64,000 nt of DNA from Chryseobacterium sp. (GCA_031286615.1 JAITUA010000021.1:62001-126000), one strand, 5' to 3'. Counted from the stretch's first letter, positions 15,105 to 25,171 are shown. Numbers and translations: made by a program. The notes: a model not told the origin generated them from the sequence alone.

Positions 15105-17789
15105 ATGAATGTTTTCCCTAAAAACACAACTTTTAAATACAGCTGGCGGACTTATCAGAAAAAAATTCTAGACAATCTTGATGACTATCTTTTGGACGAT
15201 CATCTGCACATTTCTGCACCTCCAGGTTCCGGAAAGACAGTTGTGGGCCTAGAAATAATGCTCAGGCTTGGGAAATCTACATTAATTGTGGCTCCCACAT
15301 TAGCAGTTAAAAATCAATGGATTCAAAGGTTTTGTGAACTCTTTCTGGTTACGGAAGGTGTTCCGGATTGGATATCTTCTGATATTAAAAACCCGGGAAT
15401 TATTACAGTAACAACCTATCAGGGAATTCATTCTGCATGGGGAATAGATGAGGACGATGAAAATTTAGCAAATAAATCTTCAAAAATCTCAGTCTCAGAA
15501 ATTATCAAGAGGTTAGAAAAACAAAAAGTAGGAACGTTTATTCTGGACGAAGCTCACCATTTGAAGAATGCATGGTGGCGAAGCTTAATGGAATTAAAAA
15601 GTGGTATCAATCCAACTGTTGTTGCCCTGACTGCCACGCCGCCTTTTGATGTTTCAAGCTCAGAATGGCAAAAATATATTCAGCTTAACGGTCCCATTGA
15701 TGTAGAAATCTCTGTCCCGGAACTGATGATTGAAGGAGATCTTTGTCCTCACCAAGATCTTGTTTATTTAACCCTGCCTTCCCCGGAAGAAGAGAAAAAA
15801 ATTGAATATTATCATGACCAGTCTGTTGGGTTTTTCGAGGAGATTAAAAATGATGATCAACTACTTGCTGCTATTGCACAGCATCCGGTTTACCTGGATC
15901 CTACAGTACATTTAGACTGGATTTATGAAAATATCTCTTCCTATACTTCAGGGCTTGTATATCTGTATTTCAGAGGCAGGGAGGTTTCGGATATTCACTT
16001 TTCTATTATTGGAGACCAGCAGAAGTATATTCCTGAATTTGATTTTTTCTGGATGGAAGAGTTGCTCGAGTTTTATTTGCTGTTGGATGAGACCAATTTT
16101 AAAAATTATGAAGAACATCGGACAGATCTTGGAAACCGACTAAGAAGAAATGGATTTCTTGAACAAAAAACATTGAGTTTTTATAATAATAAAAACTTAA
16201 ATCAAATCCTCAACTCAAGCATTGGAAAACTTCAGGGAATAAAAGAAATTGCCGACTTTGAGTTTTCTGTTCTTAAAGAAGATCTAAGGATGGTAATTCT
16301 CACCGATTTTATAAAAAAAGAATACTTGAGTAGTGGAGATCAGAATACGCTTGATCTTGATAAAATGGGAGCAGTTCCTATATTCGAGAAACTCAGAAGA
16401 GAGAATTCTCAACATAAAAAAATAGGAATTCTAACAGGTAGTCTGGTTATCATTCCAGCCAGTGCAAAAGAAATATTTGATCTGTACTGTATCAGAAAAG
16501 ACATATCAGATGTTTCTTTTTCTTACCTGAAATATGATCAGGATTACTTTGTAATCAGTCTTACAGAGCAGATAAAACATGATGTTGTTCATATTATTAC
16601 TGAGGTTTTTCAATCCGGAGCAATTCAGGTCTTAATTGGAACAAAAGCTTTGTTGGGAGAAGGCTGGGATGCTCCTAAAATGAATAGTCTGGTTCTTGCT
16701 AGTTTTGTAAGTTCTTTTGTTCTCTCCAACCAGATGAGAGGACGGGTTATCAGAACAGATAAAGACGAAGCAAACAAAACCGGAAATATTTGGCATCTGA
16801 TATGTTTTGATTTTCATGATATCAATGGTGGAGAAGATTTAAATGTCATGAAAAGAAGGTTTAAAACTTTTGTCGGAATTTCATACAAAGACGATCCGTC
16901 TATTGAAAATAATTTTGAAAGGCTGGATATTAAAGCTATTGAAAGTAAAGAAGAAATTTCAAAAATTAATCAGACGTTTTTTACACGGGCAAAAGAGAGA
17001 GCAGCTCTTACTCAGCGATGGAAAACAGCTCTTGATAAAGGTGATGTTTTAGTGGAGGAAATTCAGGTTCCAAAATTAAACATGGCTTCTATGGATAAAA
17101 TCAGGATGGATTTTCTTGGTAAAATGAGCGGTAACTTTGCAAAAGTTATGTTTTCTACCGTATTCCTGTTCTGGCAGGATCTTATTTTGGGCGTTATCCG
17201 TAATGTTGATGAAATTCATTCAGTAAAAAGTTTTTCCTTGATTGTCTCTTTGTTTGGAGCAGCAGGTTTTTTCGTATATGGAGGGAAATTCTACAGGTCC
17301 ACAAAACAATATGTAAGATGTAAAGATATTGGTAGGCAGTTGCATTCACTTGCTGAGGTGGTGTTATCCGGTTTGATTTATGAAAAAGTAATTCGGACCT
17401 CTGTTGAAAAGCTTAGAATTGTAACTTCATCTGATAATAATAAAAATGCATTCTGTTATCTGGAAGGAGGAAGCCAATATGAAAATTCACAGTTTATACA
17501 GACTTTACAAGAACTGGTATCACAAATAGACAATCCAAGATATTTATTGAAACAAAAAAGGAACATATTCTTTTTAAAAAGAAATCTGTATTATCCGGTA
17601 CCTGAAATTTTTGCGAAAAATAAAAAAAGTGCAGAATTTTTTAAAAAGTTATGGGATAAAATGATTGGAAAATCTGAACTGATTTTTACAAGAACAATTG
17701 AAGGACGTGAAATTTTATTAAAACAGAGATTTCAAGCGTTACTCAACAGAAACGGAAGGATAGAACACCTTCATAAATGGACACGATAA
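15105..17789 (+). CDS. SF2 DEAH helicase with C-terminal membrane hairpin
   Basis: An 894-residue protein. Walker A APPGSGKT is at about residue 39, the DEAH box (ILDEAHH) near 147, motif III ALTATPP near 172, motif V GTKALLGEGWDAP near 510 and motif VI QMRGRVIRTD near 542, so the helicase core is complete but split by a long insert (about 220-420). Residues about 675-730 hold two hydrophobic segments (MFSTVFLFWQDLILGVI and LIVSLFGAAGFFVYGG), unusual for a helicase. The last 160 residues are of unknown fold. It lies downstream of the SMUG2 gene; a repair or defence role is inference. Confidence 0.85.
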   Translation: MNVFPKNTTFKYSWRTYQKKILDNLDDYLLDDHLHISAPPGSGKTVVGLEIMLRLGKSTLIVAPTLAVKNQWIQRFCELFLVTEGVPDWISSDIKNPGIITVTTYQGIHSAWGIDEDDENLANKSSKISVSEIIKRLEKQKVGTFILDEAHHLKNAWWRSLMELKSGINPTVVALTATPPFDVSSSEWQKYIQLNGPIDVEISVPELMIEGDLCPHQDLVYLTLPSPEEEKKIEYYHDQSVGFFEEIKNDDQLLAAIAQHPVYLDPTVHLDWIYENISSYTSGLVYLYFRGREVSDIHFSIIGDQQKYIPEFDFFWMEELLEFYLLLDETNFKNYEEHRTDLGNRLRRNGFLEQKTLSFYNNKNLNQILNSSIGKLQGIKEIADFEFSVLKEDLRMVILTDFIKKEYLSSGDQNTLDLDKMGAVPIFEKLRRENSQHKKIGILTGSLVIIPASAKEIFDLYCIRKDISDVSFSYLKYDQDYFVISLTEQIKHDVVHIITEVFQSGAIQVLIGTKALLGEGWDAPKMNSLVLASFVSSFVLSNQMRGRVIRTDKDEANKTGNIWHLICFDFHDINGGEDLNVMKRRFKTFVGISYKDDPSIENNFERLDIKAIESKEEISKINQTFFTRAKERAALTQRWKTALDKGDVLVEEIQVPKLNMASMDKIRMDFLGKMSGNFAKVMFSTVFLFWQDLILGVIRNVDEIHSVKSFSLIVSLFGAAGFFVYGGKFYRSTKQYVRCKDIGRQLHSLAEVVLSGLIYEKVIRTSVEKLRIVTSSDNNKNAFCYLEGGSQYENSQFIQTLQELVSQIDNPRYLLKQKRNIFFLKRNLYYPVPEIFAKNKKSAEFFKKLWDKMIGKSELIFTRTIEGREILLKQRFQALLNRNGRIEHLHKWTR

Positions 17790-17795
17790 AAAACA

Positions 17796-17818
17796 GATCC
17801 CTTTTAAATAAAGGGATC
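17796..17818. terminator. Stem-loop between convergent genes
   Basis: GATCCCTTT and AAAGGGATC form a 9-bp stem with a short AT loop and a modest T-rich flank. It probably serves both the helicase gene and the convergent T9SS gene. Confidence 0.6.
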
Positions 17819-17876
17819 CGTCATTTTATGAATTAGAATCTTTATGGATATGGAACTTATGTATAATTTCCTCAAA

Positions 17877-18698
17877 TTAATTTTTAATTACTTTAGTTGA
17901 TTCTGTCGCTGTTTTGATAATATAAACTCCTTTTGGAAGGTCTGAAATATTGATTTCATTATTTCCTCTCTGGGTTTGTACTGTTTTCAGCATTTTACCG
18001 TCTACACTGTAAATCTTGGCTTCACTCGCTTTTTCTGTTGTAATGGAAAGAGGTCCGGTGGTTGGGTTAGGATAAACAGTCAGGTCTTTTTTAATGCTTT
18101 TAGCTTCAGAAGTACCCAATACCAGGTTGCTGTCTTTTGCCCAGGTAAAAGCATCCAGGCCTACATATCTGAATGCTCCGCTAACTGTTAGTTGTAGCTC
18201 ATCAATAATGATGTTGGAGTAATTCTGACCGTTTAAGTTGGTAAGGTCAATCAGAGTATATCCGTTGGTAGTCCCTAAGCTTGTTGCAAAGCCTGTAGTT
18301 TTTGTTTGGGTAAATTTTGTTACGCCGCTTAGTTTTCCGGTTACAGTCAGAGTTCCCGATACATTAAGATCCAGGTTCAATGCTGAAAGATACATCCAGA
18401 ACCTGTTTACTTTAAATAAATTTGAAGTGGTTTTAATACTGAATGATGGCGGAGATTGAGTGTCGTTGGAATTATCAATGTATCGGTTGTCATTTGCTGT
18501 TCCGTTCCAGCCTGTTCCCGGGTAATTTCCCTGAATGTCAAAAACACTTACATGTGAAATGATATTGAATATGACTCCATTATCAGTGAAGCTTGTACTT
18601 CCGTGCGATTCCGTTTCAAATTGTTCTGTACTGGTCTGCCCGAATGAGAAAATTGAAATGAGCAGACTACAAATTGTTAAAAAAGTAGTGCTTTTCAT
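17877..18698 (-). CDS. Secreted T9SS type A sorting-domain protein
   Basis: A 273-residue protein starting MKSTTFLTICSLLISIFSFG, a signal peptide. The middle is a beta-rich region (YIDNSNDTQSPPSFSIKTTS, then LTVTGKLSGVTKFTQT) resembling carbohydrate-binding-like jelly rolls without a clear family. The C-terminal 70 residues are a T9SS sorting domain (LTVYPNPTTGPLSI, then GVYIIKTATESTKVIKN). It should be exported and anchored or released at the surface. The ATG at 18698 is chosen because the longer frame adds residues before the signal peptide. Confidence 0.85.
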   Translation of the reverse strand: MKSTTFLTICSLLISIFSFGQTSTEQFETESHGSTSFTDNGVIFNIISHVSVFDIQGNYPGTGWNGTANDNRYIDNSNDTQSPPSFSIKTTSNLFKVNRFWMYLSALNLDLNVSGTLTVTGKLSGVTKFTQTKTTGFATSLGTTNGYTLIDLTNLNGQNYSNIIIDELQLTVSGAFRYVGLDAFTWAKDSNLVLGTSEAKSIKKDLTVYPNPTTGPLSITTEKASEAKIYSVDGKMLKTVQTQRGNNEINISDLPKGVYIIKTATESTKVIKN

Positions 18699-18735
18699 GA
18701 TTTTTTTTGTTTTAAATATTAGGTTATTGTGAATA

Positions 18736-19287
18736 TTAATCTCTTGGAGGGTAAATACCTTCAACACAGATGATATAATTTAAACCCAGATAAGGAGGCA
18801 TATTATTCACTGGTAAGTTTTGTCCTACAAAAGAAATACTTTGTCCGTTAATTACGGTGTCAGGATTAGTATCATTTATAAAGCTGGATACCACATTGAA
18901 ATCTCTTCCTACCTGTGTTCCCGAAATAGCAATAGACGATGCAGCATTAGGAGTTGATGAGTTGGCATTCTTATTAGCAACTTTCAATTGAAATCCGCCT
19001 CCAATGCTTGGAAGATTGGATGTTAAAAGAGTATTCTGTGTAGTACCGGCTACCACTCCCAAAGGATAAAACTGGTTGGCATTTACATTTCCTGCTCCCA
19101 AAGCCATACGTCCTTTTAAATTAGGCAACGCAAAAGTGGTAATACCGTCTCCACCATAAGTTGTTCCTAAAATAGAGAATAAAGCTGAATTTCTTGAAAT
19201 AGCTATTAAGCTTCCATCACAAAACATCCACCCTCTAGGCGCGAAATTTCCTGCAAATAATTTTACAATTCCAATGTATTCTTCCAT
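18736..19287 (-). CDS. Phage tail-collar domain protein (MdpB-like)
   Basis: A 183-residue protein with the collar-domain pattern: MEEYIGIVKLFAGNFAPRGW, then FCDGSLIAISRNSALFSILG, TTYGGDGITTFALPNLKGR and a C-terminal PPYLGLNYIICVEGIYPPRD. The family includes the microcystin-dependent protein and is common as single genes in Bacteroidota. No phage structural genes surround it, so it is not evidence of a prophage. It shares strand and a 37-base gap with the T9SS gene downstream. Confidence 0.88.
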   Translation of the reverse strand: MEEYIGIVKLFAGNFAPRGWMFCDGSLIAISRNSALFSILGTTYGGDGITTFALPNLKGRMALGAGNVNANQFYPLGVVAGTTQNTLLTSNLPSIGGGFQLKVANKNANSSTPNAASSIAISGTQVGRDFNVVSSFINDTNPDTVINGQSISFVGQNLPVNNMPPYLGLNYIICVEGIYPPRD

Positions 19288-19408
19288 GATATGATATTTA
19301 GTTTTAAATTTCTTACTCTGTTGTGGGCTTTTCAGATTCCGCCTTTAGTTATTATTTCTAAGCCAAAGGAACAACTAATAAGAAAGGAGTACTAGAGTAG
19401 AAAATACC

Positions 19409-19452
19409 AAATTAAAGATTCCGTATTTCTACGTAAAGGGAATCTTTAATTT
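19409..19452. repeat. Perfect inverted repeat in a divergent spacer
   Basis: AAATTAAAGATTCC (19409-19422) and GGAATCTTTAATTT (19439-19452) are exact 14-bp complements around a 16-base loop. It lies between the tail-collar gene and the divergent crotonase gene. There is no T tract in either direction, so an operator or mRNA hairpin is as likely as a terminator. Confidence 0.6.
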
Positions 19453-19539
19453 GATACATCTATAATGGAAATTATCATCTTTAAGTTTCTCTGAAAGAGC
19501 AGTATTTCGTATTTTTGTAAGAATCCAATAAAAATAAAA

Positions 19540-20304
19540 ATGAGCGAATTTGTAGTATCAGAAATTAAAAATAATATTGCCGAGATCAGCTTCGGAACAC
19601 CCAAAAGTAACTCTCTTCCGGGAGCAATTTTAGAAAAACTGGCAGAAACCATTCTTGAAGAAGGTGCGAAAGATGAGGTGAAAGCTATTTTAGTAAAAAG
19701 TGCAGGTGAAAAAGCTTTTTGCGCAGGAGCTAGCTTTGATGAGCTTTTAGCTATTGAAGAACTGGAAGCTTCCACACAATTCTTCGGTGGTTTCGCAAAG
19801 GTTTTGAATGCCATGAGAAACTGTGGGAAAATCGTAGTGGTAAGAGTGCAGGGAAAAACTACCGGTGGAGGAGTGGGAATTGCTTGTGGAGCAGACTATT
19901 GTTTTGCAACAAAAGACTCAGCTTTAGCACTTACTGAGATCAATCTTGGAATCGGACCTTTTGTAATCGGACCTTATGTAGAAAGAAAAATCGGGAAGTC
20001 GCAATTCTCTGCTATGGCTATTGATGCAGACTTCAGATCTGCTGAGTGGGCTGAGCAGCATAACGTTTATCATTCCGTGTCAGATACTATTCAGGAAATG
20101 GATGCGAAGCTGGAGAAGTTTTTACAGACTTTAGCATCAAGAAGCAGTGATGCTTTGGCATTAATTAAAAAAGTTTCTTGGGAAGGTACAGATCATTTCA
20201 ATGAACTGATGCCTGCGAGAATTCATATGAGTGCAAGTCTTATCCTGGAAGATTCTGCCAAGAAAAATATTGAGTCTATTAAAGAAAAGTTGAGAGCGAA
20301 ATAA
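19540..20304 (+). CDS. Enoyl-CoA hydratase/isomerase family protein
   Basis: A 254-residue crotonase-fold protein. The oxyanion-hole segments are EKAFCAGASFDELLAIEE and GKTTGGGVGIACGADYCFAT. LTEINLGIGPFVIGPYVERK replaces the usual EVxxGxxP motif, so one of the two classical Glu residues is retained (TEINLGI). It is about 7 kb from the paa cluster and transcribed alone; it could supply the hydratase step missing there or act in branched-chain amino acid breakdown. It is followed by a terminator. Confidence 0.8.
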   Translation: MSEFVVSEIKNNIAEISFGTPKSNSLPGAILEKLAETILEEGAKDEVKAILVKSAGEKAFCAGASFDELLAIEELEASTQFFGGFAKVLNAMRNCGKIVVVRVQGKTTGGGVGIACGADYCFATKDSALALTEINLGIGPFVIGPYVERKIGKSQFSAMAIDADFRSAEWAEQHNVYHSVSDTIQEMDAKLEKFLQTLASRSSDALALIKKVSWEGTDHFNELMPARIHMSASLILEDSAKKNIESIKEKLRAK

Positions 20305-20344
20305 TTTTTCTTTACTCTTAAAAAAAGATTTTTAATCTAAATAT

Positions 20345-20378
20345 TATCCGGTAAAACATGTGTTTTTCCGGATTTTTT
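20345..20378 (+). terminator. Intrinsic terminator after the crotonase gene
   Basis: ATCCGGTAAAACA and TGTTTTTCCGGAT pair with one mismatch and are followed by TTTT. Confidence 0.7.
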
Positions 20379-20693
20379 ATGTGTTCTGATGTTCAATATT
20401 ACATTTTATAAATATATATAGTTAATGTCTTTATTTTAATCATTTACTGATTAATATGATTTAATGATAATTAAAATTAGTTTTTAGTTATTAATTGATA
20501 TGATTTTAACTTATTTTATAATATTTTAGTCTTTTTAATAAACTTATTTAACTCAATTTTAACTAATTTTTTAAACTAAAATTAAAATAGTTGTTAATTT
20601 TTTCAATTAATTGAGTTTAATTCATTTAAATAGGTGTTTTATTAATTTTTTAATTGTTTTTATTCCATATATTTGCTTTCATACTGTTAAAAT
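20379..20693 (+). promoter_or_regulatory. Long AT-rich upstream region of the susC-type gene, with a -7-like box
   Basis: No gene is seen here. The stretch is extremely AT-rich with many TTAATT-type words. A match to the Bacteroidota -7 box, TATATTTG, lies at 20668-20675, 18 bases before the susC start. I do not see a TTG at the usual -33 spacing, so activator-dependent expression is possible. Confidence 0.5.
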
Positions 20694-23654
20694 ATGTTAA
20701 ATATGAAAATGAAGCTAATATTGAGTACTGCTGTGCTGTTCTTTGTAGGAGGACATATGGTAGAAGCCCAAAAGGCAAAACGTGACACAATACCGCAAGA
20801 TACTAAGATTGATGAAATCGTTGTAGTCGCCTATGGAAGTCAGAAAAGGGAGACTATGGTAGGATCCAACACAGAAGTGAAAGCAAAGCAGTTCGCAGAT
20901 CGCCCGATAACGAGTATTGGACAAGCTTTAGACGGAGCCAGTGCCGGGGTAAAAGTAAGTACCGGAACAGGACAGCCGGGAAGTTCACCCAGTATTCAAA
21001 TCCGTGGAATAGGTTCTTATGGTATTACAACAAATCCTTTATACGTAGTAGACGGGACTATATATACCGGTTCTCTTGCTGCTATCAATCCCAATGATAT
21101 TGCGTCATATAATATCCTGAAAGATGCTGCTTCCACTTCCTTGTATGGTTCTGCTGCAGCGAATGGTGTTGTTTTGATCACTACAAAATCCGGTAGAAAA
21201 GGAAAAGATGCATTCAACTTTAGTATGAGTACCGGAGCGGTAGGAAGATCAATTCCTGAGTATGACAGGGTAAATGTTCATCAGTATTATCCTCTTATTT
21301 GGGAGTCAATAAGAAATGGAAGAATGACCTCAGTACCTGGTACAACTATAACTGATGCAAATGCTTATGCTACAGCACAGTTGATTTCCGGAGTTTTGAA
21401 AACAAATGTTTTTAATGTTCCCGATAATCAGTTGGTTGTCAATGGTATATTAAACCCGGATGCTAAACTTAAATATACAGATTTAGACTGGCAAAAACCT
21501 CTTATGAATACAGGTTTCAGACAGAATTATGAATTGAATTATAGTGGAGGAAGTAATACAACAACATACTTTTCTTCGGTAGGATATACCAATGAAACAG
21601 GATACCTTATCAAGTCAGATTTTGAGAGATTCACAGCAAGATTAAAAGTAGATTCACAAGTAAAAAGCTGGTTGAAATTAGGAACAAGTATCAGTGGAGT
21701 TGCTTCTAACGGGAACAATTCCGTAGAAGGTGTGGATAATAATACTGCTTATATCAATCCATACAGATGGACAAGAACAATGGGGCCTATTTACAGTCCT
21801 TATGCCCATGATCCTAACACGTTTGCAACCCTTTATGATAGTGAAGGAAATATAGTATACGATGCAGGAAGTGCCAGAGGGGCAGATGCAGCAGCAGGAA
21901 GAAACGTAATTCAGGAAACCCTTTTAAATAAAGATCTTTCTAAAAACTATTATATCATTTCCAGAGCGTATGCTGAAATCAAAGTAGATCCTTACCTTAC
22001 TTTATCTACCAACGTTGGATATGATATCAGAAATAACAGAAGAAGCACATACGGTAATAAAATTATCGGTGATGCAGCTCCGCTAGGTTCCGCAGAAAAA
22101 TACAGCTTTACTGAACAAACATTCACATGGAACCAGCTCCTGAACTACAAAAGAAAATTTGGAGATCATAATTTTGAATTCCTTTTAGGGCATGAAAGTT
22201 ATAAATTCATGTATGAATACCTGTATGGATATAAAAAAGGCCAGATTGTAGATGATAATGATGAATTGGTCAACTTTGTAACACCTGCAACACTTACTTC
22301 CCGTACAGACAACTATAGAAAAGAAGGGGTATTTTCGAGATTGAATTATGATTACAAATCGAAATATTTACTTTCAGGATCCATTCGTTGGGATGGCTCA
22401 TCCAGATTTGCCAAAGATGTAAGATGGGATTCATTCTGGTCCATTGGTGCAGGATGGAGGCTGAAAGGAGAAGAATTTTTAAGCAATTCTAATCTTATCA
22501 GTGAATTGAAGTTGAGAGGTTCATATGGTGAAGTAGGAAATGACAGAACGGACAGTTATTATATGTATAAAAGTACTTATACTTTAGGATATAATAATGC
22601 TCAGGAGCCTGGAATATTATTTGGATTTTTGGCTGATCCTTCAATTACCTGGGAGGCTAACAAACAAACTGATATAGGTATTGATTTTGGATTTTTAAAT
22701 AACAGAATTACAGGTTCTGTAGAATATTATAAAAGAGTTACAGAAGATTTGATCTTCCCGGTTCCGCTTCCGGTATCTGCAGGAGTTCCTGATAATACAA
22801 TCAGCAGGAATGTAGGAACAATGTATAACCGTGGGTTTGAATTCAGTATTAATGCAGATGTTATTAAAACTCAAAATTTCACATGGAATATTAATGCTAA
22901 TGCGTCCACACTTAAAAATCAGATTACGGAACTTTCCAATGGGATAACGGAAATTATTAATGGTACCAAGAAAATTTCTGTAGGGCACTCAATATATGAT
23001 TATTGGTTAAGACAATGGTATGGGGTAGACCCTGCAGATGGCTCACCTTTATTCCTGGTTGCCGATGCTTATGCTAATACAACAGCTGCTGATATCAGAA
23101 CGGTGAATGGAGAAAAAGTTACCACCAATTTCAATAAAGCTAAATATGATTATTCGGGTACTGCAATTCCTGATTTATTTGGAAGTTTTGGAACAACTCT
23201 TACGTATAAACAATGGTCATTATCTACAATGTTTACGTATCAGTTAGGTGGAAAAACCTACGATTCCAATTATGCTGCATTAATGTCAAGCTACTCGCAG
23301 GGAGGAGCTCTGAGTACGGATATTCTGGATAGATGGACTACTCCGGGCCAGATCACGGACGTGCCTGCATTGAATTCTTCAACGTATACAAGCTCAAATG
23401 CCGGTAATTCATCAAGATGGCTGGTGAGCTCAGATTTTATAACATTCAGACAAGCTACCTTAAGCTATAGTTTCAGTCCTGAGACTTTATCTCAGCTTGG
23501 CGTATCCGGATTAAGGATTCTTGTTTCTGGCGAAAATTTATGGAGCAAAACAGCTAGAAAAGGATTGGAACCAGCGCAGGCATTCAATGGTACTGCATCA
23601 AACAGATACACTCCGGCAAGAGTGGTAACGATAGGATTTAACGTGTCATTTTAA
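20694..23654 (+). CDS. SusC/RagA-family TonB-linked outer membrane transporter
   Basis: A 986-residue transporter with a signal peptide (LILSTAVLFFVGGHMVEAQ). A TonB-box-like IDEIVVVAYGSQKR is at about residue 40, and the plug domain has IQIRGIGSYGITTNPLYVVDG and DAASTSLYGSAAANGVVLITTK. The rest is the beta-barrel ending in an aromatic ARVVTIGFNVSF. It lacks the N-terminal CarboxypepD_reg-like domain common in SusC. It works with the SusD lipoprotein encoded next to it to import an oligomeric nutrient; no linked hydrolase reveals the substrate. A second ATG at 20703 is an alternative start. Confidence 0.93.
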   Translation: MLNMKMKLILSTAVLFFVGGHMVEAQKAKRDTIPQDTKIDEIVVVAYGSQKRETMVGSNTEVKAKQFADRPITSIGQALDGASAGVKVSTGTGQPGSSPSIQIRGIGSYGITTNPLYVVDGTIYTGSLAAINPNDIASYNILKDAASTSLYGSAAANGVVLITTKSGRKGKDAFNFSMSTGAVGRSIPEYDRVNVHQYYPLIWESIRNGRMTSVPGTTITDANAYATAQLISGVLKTNVFNVPDNQLVVNGILNPDAKLKYTDLDWQKPLMNTGFRQNYELNYSGGSNTTTYFSSVGYTNETGYLIKSDFERFTARLKVDSQVKSWLKLGTSISGVASNGNNSVEGVDNNTAYINPYRWTRTMGPIYSPYAHDPNTFATLYDSEGNIVYDAGSARGADAAAGRNVIQETLLNKDLSKNYYIISRAYAEIKVDPYLTLSTNVGYDIRNNRRSTYGNKIIGDAAPLGSAEKYSFTEQTFTWNQLLNYKRKFGDHNFEFLLGHESYKFMYEYLYGYKKGQIVDDNDELVNFVTPATLTSRTDNYRKEGVFSRLNYDYKSKYLLSGSIRWDGSSRFAKDVRWDSFWSIGAGWRLKGEEFLSNSNLISELKLRGSYGEVGNDRTDSYYMYKSTYTLGYNNAQEPGILFGFLADPSITWEANKQTDIGIDFGFLNNRITGSVEYYKRVTEDLIFPVPLPVSAGVPDNTISRNVGTMYNRGFEFSINADVIKTQNFTWNINANASTLKNQITELSNGITEIINGTKKISVGHSIYDYWLRQWYGVDPADGSPLFLVADAYANTTAADIRTVNGEKVTTNFNKAKYDYSGTAIPDLFGSFGTTLTYKQWSLSTMFTYQLGGKTYDSNYAALMSSYSQGGALSTDILDRWTTPGQITDVPALNSSTYTSSNAGNSSRWLVSSDFITFRQATLSYSFSPETLSQLGVSGLRILVSGENLWSKTARKGLEPAQAFNGTASNRYTPARVVTIGFNVSF

Positions 23655-23665
23655 ATAATTAAGTA

Positions 23666-25171
23666 ATGAAAAATATCAAAAAACAATATATAAAATGGGC
23701 TGTTGTTCTTTCAGTCTTTACAGGAATGGTTTCATGTGAGAGTGATTATCTTGAAGCGGATCCTACTACAGCAGCCTCTGAAGAAGCAGCTTACTCAAGT
23801 GCTTCTAACCTTATGGCGATTGTTAATGGGATGCATAGAGATATGTATTACAGACAAAATGATAGTCAGGGACAGAATGGGCAGGGAGGTATCATGATTA
23901 TGATGGATGCCTTAGCTGATGATCTTGTATTTCCATCCACAGGAAATGGCTGGTATGTATCTACGGTAAGATGGCAGGATCAGGTGAATGAAAGTGGGTC
24001 TAATGATTTTTATCCTTACCAGTTTTACTATGCATTGATCAGAAATGCGAACTTAGTTATTGCTAATGGTCCTTCAGTTCCTGCGCCAACTGCTGCTGAT
24101 GCTGCTACTATTAAAACAGCAATTGGTGAAGCATATGCCTTCAGAGCTTTCTGCTATTACATGCTGGTTCAGATTTATGGTAAAAGGTATGTAGCAGGTA
24201 CAAACAATACTCAGCTTGGAGTTCCAATCAGACTGGTAGCGAATGAAATACCTTTAGCAAGAAATACTGTAGAAGAAGTTTATACCCAGATCAATAAGGA
24301 CCTTGATGAGGCTGCGAGCAGACTGGCGGGGATTGCCAGAGCTACGAAATCACATTTTAATGATAAGGTGATTTTTGGATTGAGAGCTAGAATTGCATTA
24401 ACGCAAGGTAATTATACTACGGCTGTAACTGCAGCTCAATCGGCCCGTGCAGGTTTTCCATTGATGGATAATGCTACTTATACTGCCGGCTTTAATAACC
24501 TTGCAGGAAATGGAGAATGGATGTGGGGTGCTATAATCATAGCAGATCAAGGAGATTCATTCTCAAATTTTGGAGCTTATATGTCAAGGAATTTTAACTC
24601 TACCAATATTCGTCAGGCGCCTAAAGCAATTAACAGTAAATTGTTTTTATCATTCCCATCCGCAGATGTAAGAACTAAGAATTTTGATCCAACAGGAGCG
24701 CATACAGCACTTGCTTTACCTTCAACATATTCTAAATTCCCATATACAAGCCAGAAGTTTATTGCAGCAAGCCAGGGAGACAGTAGGGTAGATGTTCCTT
24801 ATATGCGATCTGCTGAAATGTACCTTATTGAAGCGGAAGCTTTGGCCAGATTAGGAAACGAAGCAGGATCGAAAGCCGTTTTTGATGTTTTTGCAAAAAA
24901 CAGAAACCCTTCTTATACAGGTGCTGCTACAACAGGTGCTGCCTATATCACAGAAATTCTTAATAGCAGAAGGTTGGAGTTTTGGGGAGAAGGTTTCAGA
25001 TTCCTTGATCTGAAAAGACTAAACCAAGGCTTAGACAGAACGGGAGCTAACCACTCCTCTGTTGTTACCAATAACGTAATGACAGTAGCCAATACAGATT
25101 TACGCTGGGAATTCCTGATTCCAAGAACTGAAATCAATGCAAACCCATTGATTGTTCAGAACCCTCTATAA
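23666..25171 (+). CDS. SusD/RagB-family outer membrane lipoprotein
   Basis: A 501-residue lipoprotein. The signal ends in a lipobox (GMVSC, Cys about residue 25). The SusD pattern follows: FYYALIRNANLVIAN, TAIGEAYAFRAFCYYMLVQIYG, GVPIRLV and, near the end, MRSAEMYLIEAEALARLGN and ILNSRRLEFWGEGFRFLDLKR. It is the substrate-binding lid for the adjacent SusC-type channel, starting 11 bases after it. A terminator follows. Confidence 0.93.
   Translation: MKNIKKQYIKWAVVLSVFTGMVSCESDYLEADPTTAASEEAAYSSASNLMAIVNGMHRDMYYRQNDSQGQNGQGGIMIMMDALADDLVFPSTGNGWYVSTVRWQDQVNESGSNDFYPYQFYYALIRNANLVIANGPSVPAPTAADAATIKTAIGEAYAFRAFCYYMLVQIYGKRYVAGTNNTQLGVPIRLVANEIPLARNTVEEVYTQINKDLDEAASRLAGIARATKSHFNDKVIFGLRARIALTQGNYTTAVTAAQSARAGFPLMDNATYTAGFNNLAGNGEWMWGAIIIADQGDSFSNFGAYMSRNFNSTNIRQAPKAINSKLFLSFPSADVRTKNFDPTGAHTALALPSTYSKFPYTSQKFIAASQGDSRVDVPYMRSAEMYLIEAEALARLGNEAGSKAVFDVFAKNRNPSYTGAATTGAAYITEILNSRRLEFWGEGFRFLDLKRLNQGLDRTGANHSSVVTNNVMTVANTDLRWEFLIPRTEINANPLIVQNPL

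Noticed and set aside
18736-19287. Prophage, suggested by the tail-collar protein
   Set aside because: No capsid, terminase, portal or lysis genes are near, and single collar-domain genes are common in Bacteroidota chromosomes.
19540-20304. Second crotonase as PaaF
   Set aside because: It is 6 kb beyond the cluster, transcribed alone, and its motifs do not clearly match PaaF. The assignment is left open.
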